Shown: piece after piece, positions 11,482 through 23,283 of the stretch
Position numbering within the stretch: position 1 is the stretch's first letter
How the letters are laid out: every line of letters starts with the position of its first letter
Source: Mesotaenium endlicherianum
Taxonomy: Eukaryota; Streptophyta; Zygnematophyceae; Zygnematales; Mesotaeniaceae
DNA length: 64,000 nucleotides
Direction: 5' to 3'
Assembly: GCA_009602735.1 (NCBI GenBank)
Contig: WELA01001462.1
Span: 505,914 to 569,913, forward strand
The notes under the pieces: generated by a model
Seen by the model: the letters and a program-made list of their open reading frames with translations, nothing else
The model's database searches: none
Told to the model about the DNA's origin: nothing
Translations under genes and position numbers: made by a program

Positions 11482-12973
11482 TTTTGTTGTACCTACTGTT
11501 GTACCTCTCCCTCGGATTTGCAAACAACTAAGTGCAACAGGCATAGCCGGAGCGGCAGCAATTGAGAATGCGGAGGCTGCTACTAATAGAGCTAATGTTG
11601 CAGCTGCTGCGTTTGCTGGGCTACCACCACAGAATGTAGATCTGGGAGTTTTATTTGTGCATATGCAATTTATTGCAAATGGCGAGCATGTATCAGTCCC
11701 AACAGGAGGACAAAAGGATTATGATGGCTTTGTTACGTGACAGAGACCAATTGGGTTCTCAAACCACTGGTGGTGGTGGCAGAGGGCCGAATAAGCCTAA
11801 GCCAAAATCCCCTTAGGACTATGACCCTGAGGGAATTACATAGTACTATCGAATCAATTTTCTTGCTGATGTTAGGCAATGGCTGGAAAGCTACCCAGAA
11901 CTGCAAGACTACGAGAAGGTCAGGCACATCGGTGCTCTACTGAAAGGTAGTGCAGCAGATAGGTGGCCTTAATGGAAAGGAGAGCGTAAGGCTCAACAAC
12001 TCGGTGACCCTACTTGGGTAGAGTTCGTGGAGAAGCTGCATGAGAAGTTTGATGTGATAAATCAACAGGAGAAAGCAATCTATGCAATGATCTCCCTGAC
12101 ACTGAAGCAGACCACTTCAGTTGATGAGTATGCTCAGAAGTTCCAGGAAAACATGATGAAGCAGCCAGAATTTCCATAGCGGTATAGGATAGCATCCTTT
12201 AGGTAGGGCATGAAATCCAAAGTCTTTGGTCACTTCGCTGAAAAGAAGAATGTGAAACTGGCTGACTTGATCCAGGATTCTGATGCCTGGGATCAGCAGC
12301 AGTTTAATAACAAGCGCCAGAGTAATGCTTTGGTGTCTAAGATTGTCAAAAAGCCACGCAGTTCCTAGAATGCGATTGAAGAAGATCAGACTAAGAAGGA
12401 TCAGGGTGATGAGTATGAGTATGAGTATCATGCTATGCAGTCTATAGGGAGAGGGGGTAACTCTTGAGGTGGCTATGGAAGAGGTCGTGGTAGGACTAAG
12501 CCGAGACCAGCCTCAGCAAAATCTATTTGCTACCATTGCCAACAAGCGGGCCACTATAGAGAGCAGTGTCCTAGCAAGAACCTTCCAAAGGTCAAGAGAA
12601 AGGACTAGCCTTGTAAAAGACAGCAACAGTCAGTAATCCAGTCTACTGACTGCGAGGATGCTAGAGATAGTGAGTCGTCACTAGCTGCCCTCGTAGCAGG
12701 TATTATGGGTCCTGCTGAACAGGATTCACTATGCACGCCTGACAACCAAATAATGGAGACCATCAGCAATAGAGATCTCCAGAGAGTGCACACCCTGGAG
12801 GGTCTTGTTCCACCTGATGTCCAACATTTCTTTGCTAAGTCAGGAGAAGAATGCGAAAGTCAGGAAATGTCAGTCCCCCCTATCCCACTGCATTGTATGA
12901 TTGCAGGTAGGAAGGTGAGGGCATTTGTTGACGGAGGAGCGTCACATAATTTCATCCATAAGGACTTAGTTAA
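11482..12973 (+). pseudogene. A2 gag to protease remnant
   Basis: Downstream of D1 the A2 gag continues: the MYQSQ segment, the GGGRGPNKPKPK-type linker, the capsid-like block, then a Gly-rich stretch with a zinc knuckle (CYHCQQAGHYREQCP-like), and finally the protease start with FVDGGASHNFIHKDL, where the usual D-T/S-G is D-G-G as in the other A copies. The block ends at TTAA (12970-12973), where E begins. It is broken in many places. Confidence 0.8.
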
Positions 12974-14523
12974 GCGCCTACTTTAAAAATTCGTCCGTAC
13001 AGGCCATATTGGCCGTACAGTACGTATCGCGATACGCCGTATTCCCGTACGTCAATATTCGCGTCTAGAGCGACATCAGTATAATCATTATTTTTGTTTA
13101 GCACACATTTTATTCGTTTCAGCTATTTAGTAGTTGCTCGGTCACCATGTCGGCCCCGCCACACGTATTTGCACTTCACGTACTATTTCGTTTTGACGAA
13201 AAGGTCAGACACGTGCGTCAGAATCTGGTCATAATTTGGTCAGAATCTGAGAACACGCCCATTGGATGCAGAAAGCAGACAAAAAATGCTCATTATGGAT
13301 TCACCCTAAACAGTGGCTACAATTGTTACCGCACATTCATTGGACGAGGAAAGATAATCTGGCACGCGTTCTGCGGTGATTGGTTACTTATTTGCAAACC
13401 TACACGAAAGAGTGTGGTAACAGAGCGTGTATTGACAGAGAGCGGGAGCGCGGGAACGTGGATTTGAATCTTTGAGAAAGTCAAACAGCCGACAGGAAGG
13501 AGAGATGCGTGTTGTCATAAGACGGTCCTTTGTTTAGCAGTTTGCCACAACACAAAGCCGTCAGATTAGCTACGTGCAAATAGGCGGCTAGATCGATCAT
13601 GTTCAAAAAACAAAAACTTTTTTTTGACCCGTCTTTGGTGTCAGACTCACACGTTTTTGCACGCGATTATAACGCACTCTGGTTGAGTTGACCGACAAAG
13701 GCGTATTTGCACGTATTAACACTAGATAGCCCGGAGCATCATATGTGATGCAACTCACACATTTTGATGCAACTACTTGTCCTCTTTGTCTCTACCATGA
13801 ATCTCTGTACACTTAATCATTTAAAGTGAAATTAGTCTTAAACGGGGGCTATATTGCAACAAATTTAGAATTAAATTGACCGGTCAAACCGACTTGTTAC
13901 GTATAAGTTACATCAAAATGTGTACGATGCTAAAATCAATTTCGATGAAGAAAGTCAACGAAACTGAACGCGAAAGTCCTTCTTTTTCAGCCATGGCTGC
14001 TGCTGGTTGCTCTTTCGACGCTCTTTTAGGAACAAAAATTCTCATACCGCTGCTCACTTCGGTCGTCTGTGGACTCGTGAAGAAGTCGATGCATATTAGA
14101 AAGAAGTGTTGGTGGAGGGAGTGGTCAAGAAGCGGATTGAGGCCCAAAAGAGCCATGGCGACATTTATCGGGTTTTCTTCGTCTATGATAAGAATGACAG
14201 AAAATTACGCAAGAGTTTGTTGAAGGTGCCATTAAGAAAGACTCTGGCACATGGCACAAATTTATTGAGGGAGTATACACGCGGGTAAGTGAGCAAGAAC
14301 AGCAACCAGAGGCGGAAAAGGCACTCGAGAATAAAGATGACCTTCAGGCATCTTTTAGAATGTCTCAAGCAGCCATTTTGGACACACAAGTTAGTGCAGA
14401 GTTGCAGGGGGCTGAGACTAGCCTTACTTACAGTCAACCTAGCAAGTAGAGGGGCAGACCTGCCGGTTCTAACAAAATAGCAGCGCATGCAAGGCGAAGC
14501 AAATTCATGTTTCATGCAAGCCA
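12974..14523 (+). other. Left non-coding part of E
   Basis: The terminal 110 bp contain GGCCATATTGGCC and the perfect 14-bp palindrome CGTATCGCGATACG (about 13026-13039) between CGTAC motifs, as in transposase-binding subterminal regions. Further in, the sequence is AT-rich with no convincing gene. A frame at 13147-13467 and others at 13876-14223 have no recognised domain; the latter overlaps what may be an untranslated or poorly conserved N-terminal part of the transposase gene. Confidence 0.5.
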
Positions 14524-16288
14524 ATGTCTAGTAAGAAAGGCAAGGAAGTTTTTTTAGATTCTGAATCTGGGTCTGACAGCAACAGCTCTGAAGAAGAAGA
14601 CTTTTCGAATTCTGAAGACACAGAAGATGTTCCTTCCTTGCAGCAACTACAATAGAGGAGGAGAAGGAGGAGGATGAGTATGAAGAGGTGTGGGACTGGA
14701 AGGTGCCTACTCTTGGAGAAACCTGTCAAGAAGACCTGCTGCAGCCAAGTGAAGAACACCACCGTGGCCTCCAGGGCATTCGAGACAAGAGATTCAAAGG
14801 TCTAAGTCCCTTTGGTTTCTTTTGTCTCTTCATGCCTATTGCTTTTTCCCAGCAATTGGTTGTGGAGACAAATAACTATGCATCCCAACACACTGTGAGG
14901 GGCTGGATTCCTGTGACATGCACAAAGATGGTTGTCTTCTATGGATTGTGCATGACTATGGGGTTACATGCTCTCCCTAGGCTCAAGAGTTACTGGCAAA
15001 AGACAGTGAAAGGACCTATCACTCTCCCTGGCTTTGGCAGGTTCATGAGCAAGAATTGATTCGAACAAATAAGAAGATCTTTTCATGTGAAGGACAATAG
15101 ACAGAGAGCTTGTTTTCTTGCAGACTCTAGAGCATACAAGCTTTGGCAATTGCAACCTTTCACAGATTTGTGCCTAGAGAAATTTGCCAAGTACTATAGT
15201 CTTGGTAGTACTCTCACAGTTCTTTCCTTTCCGAAATGGACAATGTGCTATTAGAGTGGACAATGCATCAAAGCCATATAAATATGGTATAGAAGTATTT
15301 ACAATCTGTGACGCAATTACATATTTTTGCTATGCCTTCATCATATATGATAGAGTAAAGAAAGAAGGTGCAAAGACTGACATTGTGTTAGACTTAGTAG
15401 ATATGTTTCTTGTAGGCAGATGCCTCACTCTCATACTTGACAGAGGCTTCACCTCTCCACACCTCTTTTCTAAACTTGCACAGCTAGGACATGGAGCCAC
15501 AGGCACTTTACTTTTCACTAGAAAAAATTATCGAAATCAATTGTTATACATGAAGCCTGACACCCACCCTAAAGGCTACACTTTTGCAGCTTACAATGAG
15601 CAGCCCCCTTACAATGAGCAGCCCCCTATGGTAGCTGCTGTGTGGAATGATAAAGTTTCATGTGCTTTTTTGTCAACAGCAAAAGAGCTGGCCCCCACTA
15701 TACAGAGTAGACGCAATGGAAAAGAAAAACTTAGACTTCCAGCCCCTGAGCTAGTAGAGCATTACAATATGTACAAACATGCTGTTGATCAACATGATGC
15801 CTATTGTTTGAAGATAGGTTACAATGCTGAGAGAGTCTTGGTTAACAGGAAGTGATGGCACAGGGCATATTGGGGCATTTGGGATGGCCTTCTTGCCAAA
15901 GTCTTTATCATGTACAAGATGGTGCAGCACAAGGCAGACAAGTTTGACACATAGGTGGACATCATGACTGACATGTGCTCTTTCCAGCACCCTGATGAAG
16001 CAGGACCTAGTGGAGTGGCAACCAGGGTAGTTGCAGCTCAACCTACAGCAGAAGGCGGGTTCACAGTAGGACACTTTCCGAACAGAGGTTGAGAAGAGGA
16101 AGTATTGTGTCGTGTGTGTTGCGGGTACATCTGGGCAACGTGCCAATAGAAAGAGAGCTAAGTTTAGTGATTACATGTGTATGTCTTGTAATGTGTACCT
16201 GTGTGCTGCTCCCTGCTTTCAGATATACCACACCACCAGGGCTATTGCCCATTTAGATGAAGGACCTTTCAGGGAGAAGAGGTCTTGA
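14524..16288 (+). pseudogene. piggyBac-like (PGBD) transposase, broken
   Basis: An ATG at 14524 opens an acidic Ser/Glu-rich N-terminus (DSNSSEEEDFSNSEDTED), usual for the family. An intron may end at the pyrimidine-rich acceptor before 14644, because the conserved domain continues in another frame: VVETNNYASQ, WIPVTCTKMVVFYGL, MGLHALPRLKSYW, then FMSKN, a TGA at 15057-15059 where the family has Arg, and FEQIRRSFHVKDN. After a frame change near 15184 come KPYKYGIEVFTICDA, LILDRGFTSPHLFSKL (second catalytic Asp) and HAVDQHDA (third Asp); the first catalytic Asp is not evident. A TGA at 15853 splits RK-WHRAYW. The C-terminus has a zinc-ribbon (CVVC, CMSC, LCAAPCFQIYH) in yet another frame, ending at 16288. 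A tandem 18-bp repeat (15592-15627) doubles YNEQPP. It is dead as it stands. Confidence 0.85.
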
Positions 16289-16371
16289 AAGACACAAATA
16301 GGCGAGAATCGACGAAACTAAGCTAACCTGGTAGGAAGTGTAAATAATTGAAATGAGACTCGGTGAGATTT

Positions 16372-17313
16372 TGTAACGATCCGAGCTATTTTAGGCGTAT
16401 TTGGGACGTTTTCCCAATTACCTAAAGTACGTTATACAATTTATCATATTATTTGATAAATGATTGCATCATATTCAATTATTCGCCACACGTGCGTGCC
16501 GATTAATTCCTGGTCGATTGTCGAAACGACCGAGATACTATTGCAAAAAGCGTCGTAACGTAACTCGACTACTTTGCAAAAGTACGACATAATTATTCAT
16601 AAAGTTACTTTAATTAATTATGAGATGATAACTTATTAAATCATTGATTGATTAAGTTGATTTGATTGTCATTATTTCGACAATGCACCATCACAGATTT
16701 CGAATTTACGACCAGTCGTTAATACGAAATTGTCGTATCAAGATACGAACAAACCGTCGTAAAGATAAACGAAACAAAATATGCAAAGTCGCTTTGCATT
16801 GACGCGGATTCGAACCCGCGACTTGTCGTTTGAAACGTTCACACCTAAACCAATTGGCCAAGTAGTTATTCGTGACTCCTGGTTCATGACGTAATCATTT
16901 GAACGCGACTCCGCGAACAGTTGCGACTTTTCGAAAAGTCGCGAGAACGCGAAAACGCCCGTTTGGCGCGAACCGGTTTTCTAAAAACCATTGAAAAGTC
17001 TCCAAACCGCCAAACGGCGCCGTTTTCGAGCATTCGGCCGAATGGGACACGTCCCTTCGACCGTTTTCGTTGAACATGAACCAGTGCCCTAGGTGGTGAC
17101 TCGAAGCACTCCAGTGCCTCATGTTGTGCAGATATAAATACCTGTAGAGTCATTGTGAGTGCGACTCTCACAAGCACACATTCTACGTTAGTTTACATTT
17201 TCGCTCTTTCGAGTATTCGTCGATTTGCACAATTATACAGATTTTCCTTCCACTTGAATAAAATATTCCTTGATTACCGAGGAAAGATCCTCTCGAAAAG
17301 CAGAAACGTAACA
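16372..17313 (+). repeat. 5' LTR of B
   Basis: 942 bp, TGTAACGATCCGAGC...AACGTAACA. It contains a TATA-like box TATAAATA at 17133-17140, a perfect 20-bp palindrome at 16923-16942 (GCGACTTTTCGAAAAGTCGC), the 14-bp palindrome AAACGGCGCCGTTT just downstream, and an antisense tRNA-like module at 16797-16866. Confidence 0.92.
16797..16866 (-). other. tRNA-like A-box/B-box module inside the 5' LTR of B
   Basis: On the minus strand there is a perfect B box GGTTCGAATCC (16806-16816) and an A box TGGCCAATTGG (16850-16860, one departure from the consensus), with tRNA-like spacing. Right after it (16781-16799) is a hairpin with stem ATGCAAAG and loop TCG. The acceptor and anticodon stems do not pair properly, so this is tRNA-derived or tRNA-mimicking rather than a working tRNA gene. 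The same module is at 22767-22836. Confidence 0.55.
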
Positions 17314-17463
17314 TTGGTATCTGAGCCGATCTCGGTTTCTCCAAGGAATTATTTGTTTTTAGTGGCCAGAAAATCTGTTGGATTTCTTGCCGGATTCTGT
17401 CGTCGAATCTAATCGCTTTCTTGATTCTGTGTAGATTCGCCCTCGATTCATTTCCGGTTTGCG

Positions 17464-18890
17464 ATGACTCGCGGCCGTCGGATCGAAATCATCTACATCG
17501 ACGACGATTCACCCCGCCGGCCTCGCGTCTCGCCGCGTGTTGCCTCGGCGCCGACTCGGCCGTCGCCGACTTATTCGTCGATGGCTCCGCCCGGCTCGCA
17601 GCGCTCATCACCCGCCGATCTTCGATCGTACGAGATATTGTCGCCGGAACGCTCGTCACCCACACCTCCCACCCACGCCGAACTTCGGAACACCACACCC
17701 GAACCTACCCGCTCTCGTTCTCCACGCGGCCGAACACCGTCGCCTCGTGCGCCCCGTGAACGGCCGGATGTCATTGATTCCTTGCCGTTTTTTGAACATG
17801 AGCACTACTACCACATGTGGAATGATTATGGGCATTGGATGGAATTGCGCGACCAACCCACCCTAGAGGACTATCAAAATGTGTATAGCCCTCGGTTCCG
17901 CAACCGCTCGGGTCTTGTTCGTCCGCCCATGCCCGTTCGGGGATACACCACATATCGTAGGTATGTTGATTACATGTGGTCTAACCACCGTGTTAGTCTT
18001 TCCGAGCATCTCTTTGACAGGGATTTGTATCGTGATCGGTCAGGCGACCATTATTGCGGCCATTGCATAAATGCTAGCGTCGATTATATTCGCTGCCCTT
18101 ATTTGTGATAAATAGCTATTGTTTAGCTATTGACAACACGACTTAGTGAGCAGGAAATTCTAAGTGTTTGTTCGCAAGCACCAAAGGTTCTTGTACACTC
18201 TGGTACACCTAATATAAATATGAATTCGAAACGAATATATTTGTATGCAAGTGTTGAGCTTTGCCGAGTTTTTGGAACTCGAGTGCATCCATGATTGCAT
18301 GTTCTTGCACTTTCAGCCGCATGATCCTAACCTTGCAAAGTGTTACGCACACTTGGCTCATTTAAGGAGAATGCACATGTGCCTTGCACCAATTTATATT
18401 GCTGCATTCGCAGAACGACGCGCGTTTGATGAGCCTTTCACTCAATTTCGCGCGGGATTAACAATGCAAAATGGGATTTTGGTAAAGGACCTCCATATTT
18501 CCCACATTCCTCTTAAGGCGAGGACATTGCTAGTGATGCATAATGCTTCTTTGGGGCTAAGTTTGACGTTTGACGCGAAAGTTTCAGGCAAGTCATGCTT
18601 CACCATCATTGATTCAAGCGCGTCAGTGAGCTTCATTAGTGCACGTTTTGCACAAGGGATGAAGTTGATTCCAACACTCAAGAACGAGGACCTTCGACTT
18701 GGCGATGGTTCCTTAGCTTGTACTCTTTGAAAGATAAAGTTGCAGCTCAAAGTGCAATCATACATCGGCCACGAACAATTCTGTGTTACTAAGTTGCCCG
18801 AGGGTATTGATGCAATTTTGGGAACAACTTGGCTTACGCAAACAAGTGCATTGCTTGACTTTAGTTAAAAATGCATTATACGCAAAGGGA
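17464..18890 (+). pseudogene. B gag and protease region
   Basis: The ATG at 17464 opens a frame starting MTRGRRIEIIYIDDDSPRRP with a Ser/Pro/Arg-rich first 100 residues followed by an aromatic-rich segment (HYYHMWNDYGHW). A second stretch about 18245-18730 ends in a retropepsin-like part with FTIIDSSASVSFISARFA, where D-S-S-A stands at the active-site position. No zinc knuckle was found. These parts precede pol in the usual Ty3/gypsy order. The region is broken. Confidence 0.7.
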
Positions 18891-18956
18891 CAAGGAAGAT
18901 CACTCTTCAATCCCTAAAGCCCAATATGGAATTAGAAAGTCCCTCCAAGACTTCTA

Positions 18957-21875
18957 TTGTCCATAAAGCAAGCTAGACGTTTGGCAAAGAAAGGTCAAAA
19001 TGTTTTCTTTGGATTACTACGACTTGATTCCCCAGTCACTAAGCTCTCCAAGGAGGAGCCTACACTCGATTTGACTGGTCATGAAGAAACACTTACAGCT
19101 GAATTTTCTGCTCTTTTGCAAAAGTACAAGTCAGTGTTTCCAAGTGAAATACCGCCTGGCCTCTCGCTTGATAGAGGTATTGGACATACGATTCCTCTCG
19201 TTCCTGATGCTCTACCAACTTGGCGACCAATTTATCGCCTCAGCCCGTTGGAGATGAATGAAATGAAAGCCCAAATTAGCGATTTGGTTGAGAAAGGATG
19301 GATTGAGCCGAGCTCTTCTCCATTTGGGGCCCCCATGCTCTTTGTCCAAAAGAAAGATGGGACGCTCAGGATGTGCATTGATTATCGTGCGCTGAACAAC
19401 ATAACGGTCAAGAACCGCTATTCGTTGCCTCGCATTGATGACTTGTTTGATTTGCTGCAGGGGGCATACGTGTTCTCCTCGCTCGATTTAGCCCAAGGCT
19501 ATCATCAGATACGAATCACACCAGAGGATGTTCCAAAGACAGCGTTTCGTATGCCTATTGGACACTTCCAATACAAAGTCCTCAGTTTTGGACTGACAAA
19601 TGCACCAGCGACATTCCAAAGCACGATGAACGATTTGTTTAGACCTCACTTGGGAAAATTCGTCCAGGTTTACCTCGACAATATCCTCGTCTATTCAAAG
19701 AACAGGGACGAGCATTACAAGCACCTCAAGTTGGTGTTGCAAATCCTTCGTGAGCAAGAGCTGTATGTTAAGCTCAAGAAATGTTCCTTCCTAAAGGATG
19801 AACTTTTGTACCTCAAACATATAGTGGGTTCGAAAGGGGTGCGCCCTGACCCAGCCAAGATTGCGTGTGTCGCAGATTGGCCTGTCCCGACAGATGTGCA
19901 TACTGTTCGTTCATTCCTTGGGTTTGCAAACTACTTTCGTAAGTTTATGCAAGGTTACTCAGTGATGGCCGCGCCACTCACTGCTGCGACAAGGAAAGAT
20001 AGACTTTTCATTTGGAATGAGACTACGCAGATTGCGTTCGAGCGCATTAAGTATGCACTCACTAATGCGCCACTTCTCTCATTAGCCGATCCCGACTTGC
20101 CTTACGAGGTAGTCGCCGATGCGTCTGGTGTTGGAGTAGGGGTTGTCCTGCTGCAGGCGGGCAAGCCTATAAGTTTTGAGAGTCGAAAGCTGACACCTGC
20201 CGAACAAAATTACTCAACGACAGAGCAGGAGCTCTGGGCAGTCATATATGCTTTAAAAACTTGGCGATGTTATTTGGAAGGCTGCAAGGGTCTGACCGTG
20301 GTCACGGACCACTGTCCAAATACCTTCTTTCAAATACAGCCAACGCTATCGAGGCGCCAGACGAGATGGTCTGAGTTCTTGCAACGATTCCTCTTTAACT
20401 GGGCGTATCGTCCTGGTCGCAATAATGTTGCGGACTCATTAAGTCGAATTCCCCTCCACCACTTGATGTTGGGGACTGTTGCTAGTTTGCAAGGACGAAA
20501 TGGTCAGGTTTCGAGGGCGGCCACCCTTGATTCTGCTATACCCCCCAAGACGACTGGCGTTGCCTGGCCTGGTGACGCGGGCCAACCCGATTTGGATAGC
20601 GTGCAAACTTCTGAAATACTTGACCTGCATCAACTATTTCAAGAGGGCTATCTCAAAGATCCGTTTTTCCTAGATCTCCAGGGTTCTGACTTGAGCGGTG
20701 TAGTCGTGACGATGGACAGAATGGACAAAACGAAAGGACACTCAGACTATACGTTTGAGGACGGTTTTTGGTGGCACAATGGGCGCATTGCTGTCCCAGA
20801 AGGCCGAGTAAGACATGAGCTCCTACGAGAGGCGCATGACTTTCCTTACTCTGGTCATCATGGAATTACCAAAACCACACATCTTTTGCGCCGAGGGTAC
20901 ATTTGGCCGTCCCTCAAGGTTGATATTACTGAGTACATCATCAACTGCGCGACATGTCAGAGGAATAAGCCGAGCCATACATGGCCAGGCGGGAAGTTGC
21001 AACCATTGGAACTTGCAGGTGCTCCTTGGGAAAGCATAAGCCTCGACTTTGTCGTTGAATTGCCCACCACCGATAGAGGACACAATGGGGTGTTAAGGAT
21101 CGTGGATCGTTTCACTAAGATGGTACACTTTGTGGCCACTAAACCATCACTTGATGCAGTCGAGACCGCGCGTCTCTTCGTGGATCACGTGTTCAAGTTG
21201 CATGGTATGCCGAAAGAGATCATAAGCGATCGTGATAGTCGATTTACGAGCCACTTCTGGCAGGAAGTTTGCTCGCATTTTGGCACGAACCTTAAGATGT
21301 CAACAAGCTTCCATCCTCAGATCGATGGTCAGACAGAACGCCTGAACCGGGTTCTGCAACAGTTCCTTAGGCATTATGTGAATCCTCGTCAAGACAACTG
21401 GGACACCCTCCTGTCAGTTGCAGAGTTCGCAGTTAATAATGCTTATCAGGAAAGTGTTAAGGAAACTCCATTTTTCCTTAACTATGGAAGACATCCGCAC
21501 ACTCCCCTCACACGCTCGGTTCCCGGTGAGACGGGGATGTCAACCATGAGAGTACCAAGTGCACGCTTATTTGTCCACTCTCTTCAAGAGGTGCACAAGA
21601 GCGCGAAATTGGCCTTAGCCGCTGCTCGCAACCGACAGAAAATGTTCGCTGACACGCACAGGACTGAGTTAAGTTTTCAAGTTGGCAATAAAGTACTTTT
21701 GCAAACTAAAAACCTCCAACTCAAGCACCCAGGGAAGCGCAAGCTTCTGCCTCGCTGGGTAGGCCCTTTTATCGTAACTGCAAAGGTCGGACCTCTTGCA
21801 TATCGACTGGATTTGCCTAAATCCATGAGGCGAACGCATCCTGTGTTTCCATGTCAGTTTACTAAAATTGTTTAG
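18957..21875 (+). pseudogene. B pol: reverse transcriptase, RNase H, integrase
   Basis: A long frame of 972 codons. Reverse transcriptase: [44 protein letters not shown] (about residues 125-225). RNase H: VVADASGVGVGVVLLQAGK and YSTTEQELWAVIYALKTW (about 385-440), then the tether-like VTDHCPN and RPGRNNVADSLSR. Integrase: zinc-binding H..H..C..C (HDFPYSGHHG, INCATCQRNK, about 630-665), then the catalytic core with DFVVELPTTDRGHNG, ISDRDSRFTSHFW and HPQIDGQTERLNR (about 695-790). The frame ends in a YRLDLPKSMRRTHPVF segment that normally precedes a chromodomain. Order RT-RH-INT identifies Ty3/gypsy. The element as a whole is a fossil. Confidence 0.9.
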
Positions 21876-22338
21876 GTCCGATGACCGCTATCAGCCACAA
21901 GCACCAGAGTTGGAACTTGACGATGATGATAAGGCCTGGGATGTAGAAGAGGTGTTGGGACACCGCTACACCAGTCATAAGCCTCCGCGAGTGGAGCTTT
22001 TGATCAAATGGCTCGATTACAATTCCAGTTGAAATTCGTACAAACCTCAGGATGAGATCCTCCTTAATTGTAAGGATTTGGTTCAAAGATATTGGTTACG
22101 ATGGGCTCAAGCTCAAGAGCTCTGCGCTAAGGCAGGTGTGCTACCATGCGCGCTTCGTACACCAAAGAACAAACGCAAAAGAGACGCGGCCAAGTAATCG
22201 CTCTTTTACGTCCCAGTGAGGATGCACCGCCCAATCGCTCAAACCAGTGTTTTTCGCTAGTCAAGGCTAGTATTGACACATTAAGACTTAAAAGACGTAC
22301 GCTTAACGAGGACGTTAAGTTCTTTTAGGGGGGAGGAG
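21876..22338 (+). pseudogene. Chromodomain-like tail and 3' non-coding end of B
   Basis: Just after pol there is a segment with WDVEEVLGHRY and VELLIKWLDYN, which resembles the chromodomain (E-V-E-x-I/V-L...L-I-K-W-x-x-Y) found at the end of chromovirus integrases. A purine tract at about 22327-22338 directly precedes the right LTR. Confidence 0.6.
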
Positions 22339-23283
22339 TGTAACAATCCGAGCTATTTTAGGCGTATTTGGGACGTTTTCCCAATTACCTAAAGTACGTT
22401 ATACAATTTATCATGTTATTTGATAAATGATTGCATCATATTCAATTATTCGCCACACGTGTGTGCCGATTAATTCCTGGTCGATTAGCGAAATGACCGA
22501 GATACTATTGCAAAAAGCGTCGTAACGTAACTCGACTACTTCGCAAAAGTACGACATAATTATTCTTAAAGTTACTTTGATTAATTATGAGATGATAAGT
22601 TATTAAATCATTGATTGATTAATTTGGTTTGATTGTCATTATTTCGACAATGCACAATCACAGATTTCGAATTTACGACCAGTCGTTAATACGAACAAAC
22701 CGTCGTATCAAGATACGAATAAACCGTTGTAAAGACAAACGAAACAAAATATGCAAAGTCGCTTTGCATTGACGCGGATTCGAACCCGCGACGTGTCGTT
22801 TGAAACGTTCACACCTAAACCAATTGGCCAAGTAGTTATTCGTGACTGCTGGTTCATGACGTAATTATTTGAACGCGACTCCGCAAACAATTGCGACTTT
22901 TCGAAAAGTCGCGAGAACGCGAAAACGCCCGTTTGGCGCGAACCGGTTTTCTAAAAACCATTGAAAAGTCTCCAAACCGCCAAACGGCGCCGTTTTCGAG
23001 CATTTGGCCGAATGGGACACGTCCCTTTGACCGTTTTCGTTGAACATGAACCAGTGCCCTAGGTGGTGACTCGAAGCACTCCAGTGCCTCATGTTGTGCA
23101 GGTATAAATACCTGTAGAGTCATTGTGAGTGCAACTCTCACAAGCACACATTCTACGTTAGTTTACATTTTCGCTCTTTCGAGTATTCGTCGATTTGCAC
23201 AATTATACAGATTTTCCTTCCACCTAAATTAAATACTCCTTGAATACCGAAGAAAGATCCTCTTGAAAAGCAGAAACGTAACA
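22339..23283 (+). repeat. 3' LTR of B
   Basis: 945 bp, TGTAACAATCCGAGC...AACGTAACA, aligned end to end with 16372-17313. The TATA-like box (23103-23110), the 20-bp palindrome (22893-22912) and the tRNA-like module (22767-22836) are conserved. Confidence 0.92.
22767..22836 (-). other. tRNA-like A-box/B-box module inside the 3' LTR of B
   Basis: Second copy of the module described at 16797-16866, with B box at 22776-22786 and A box at 22820-22830, both unchanged while the neighbouring LTR sequence has diverged. Confidence 0.55.

Larger units (their letters stand above)
16372..23283 (+). mobile_element. B: Ty3/gypsy LTR retrotransposon, near full length, broken
   Basis: LTRs at 16372-17313 and 22339-23283 enclose a 5.0-kb interior with primer site TGGTATCTGAGCC (17315-17327), gag, protease, a long pol frame (18957-21875), a chromodomain-like tail and a purine tract (AGGGGGGAGG) just before the right LTR. 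Flanks GATTT (16367-16371) and AATTT (23284-23288) are a target duplication with one mismatch. It sits in the 3' part of E. The two LTRs differ at about 40 positions over 943 bp by eye (around 4 percent), so the insertion is moderately old. It has a few breaks. Confidence 0.92.

Noticed and set aside
12970-12981. A 9-11 bp target duplication of Mutator type at E
   Set aside because: The apparent extra match comes from the first bases of E resembling the target; the transposase and the CCCTAG right end point to piggyBac with TTAA.
13147-13467. 106-codon frame near the left end of E
   Set aside because: No resemblance to any transposase segment; lies in the non-coding terminal part.
16797-16866. 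A genuine tRNA gene
   Set aside because: A and B boxes are present but acceptor and anticodon stems do not pair; it is repeated within LTRs.
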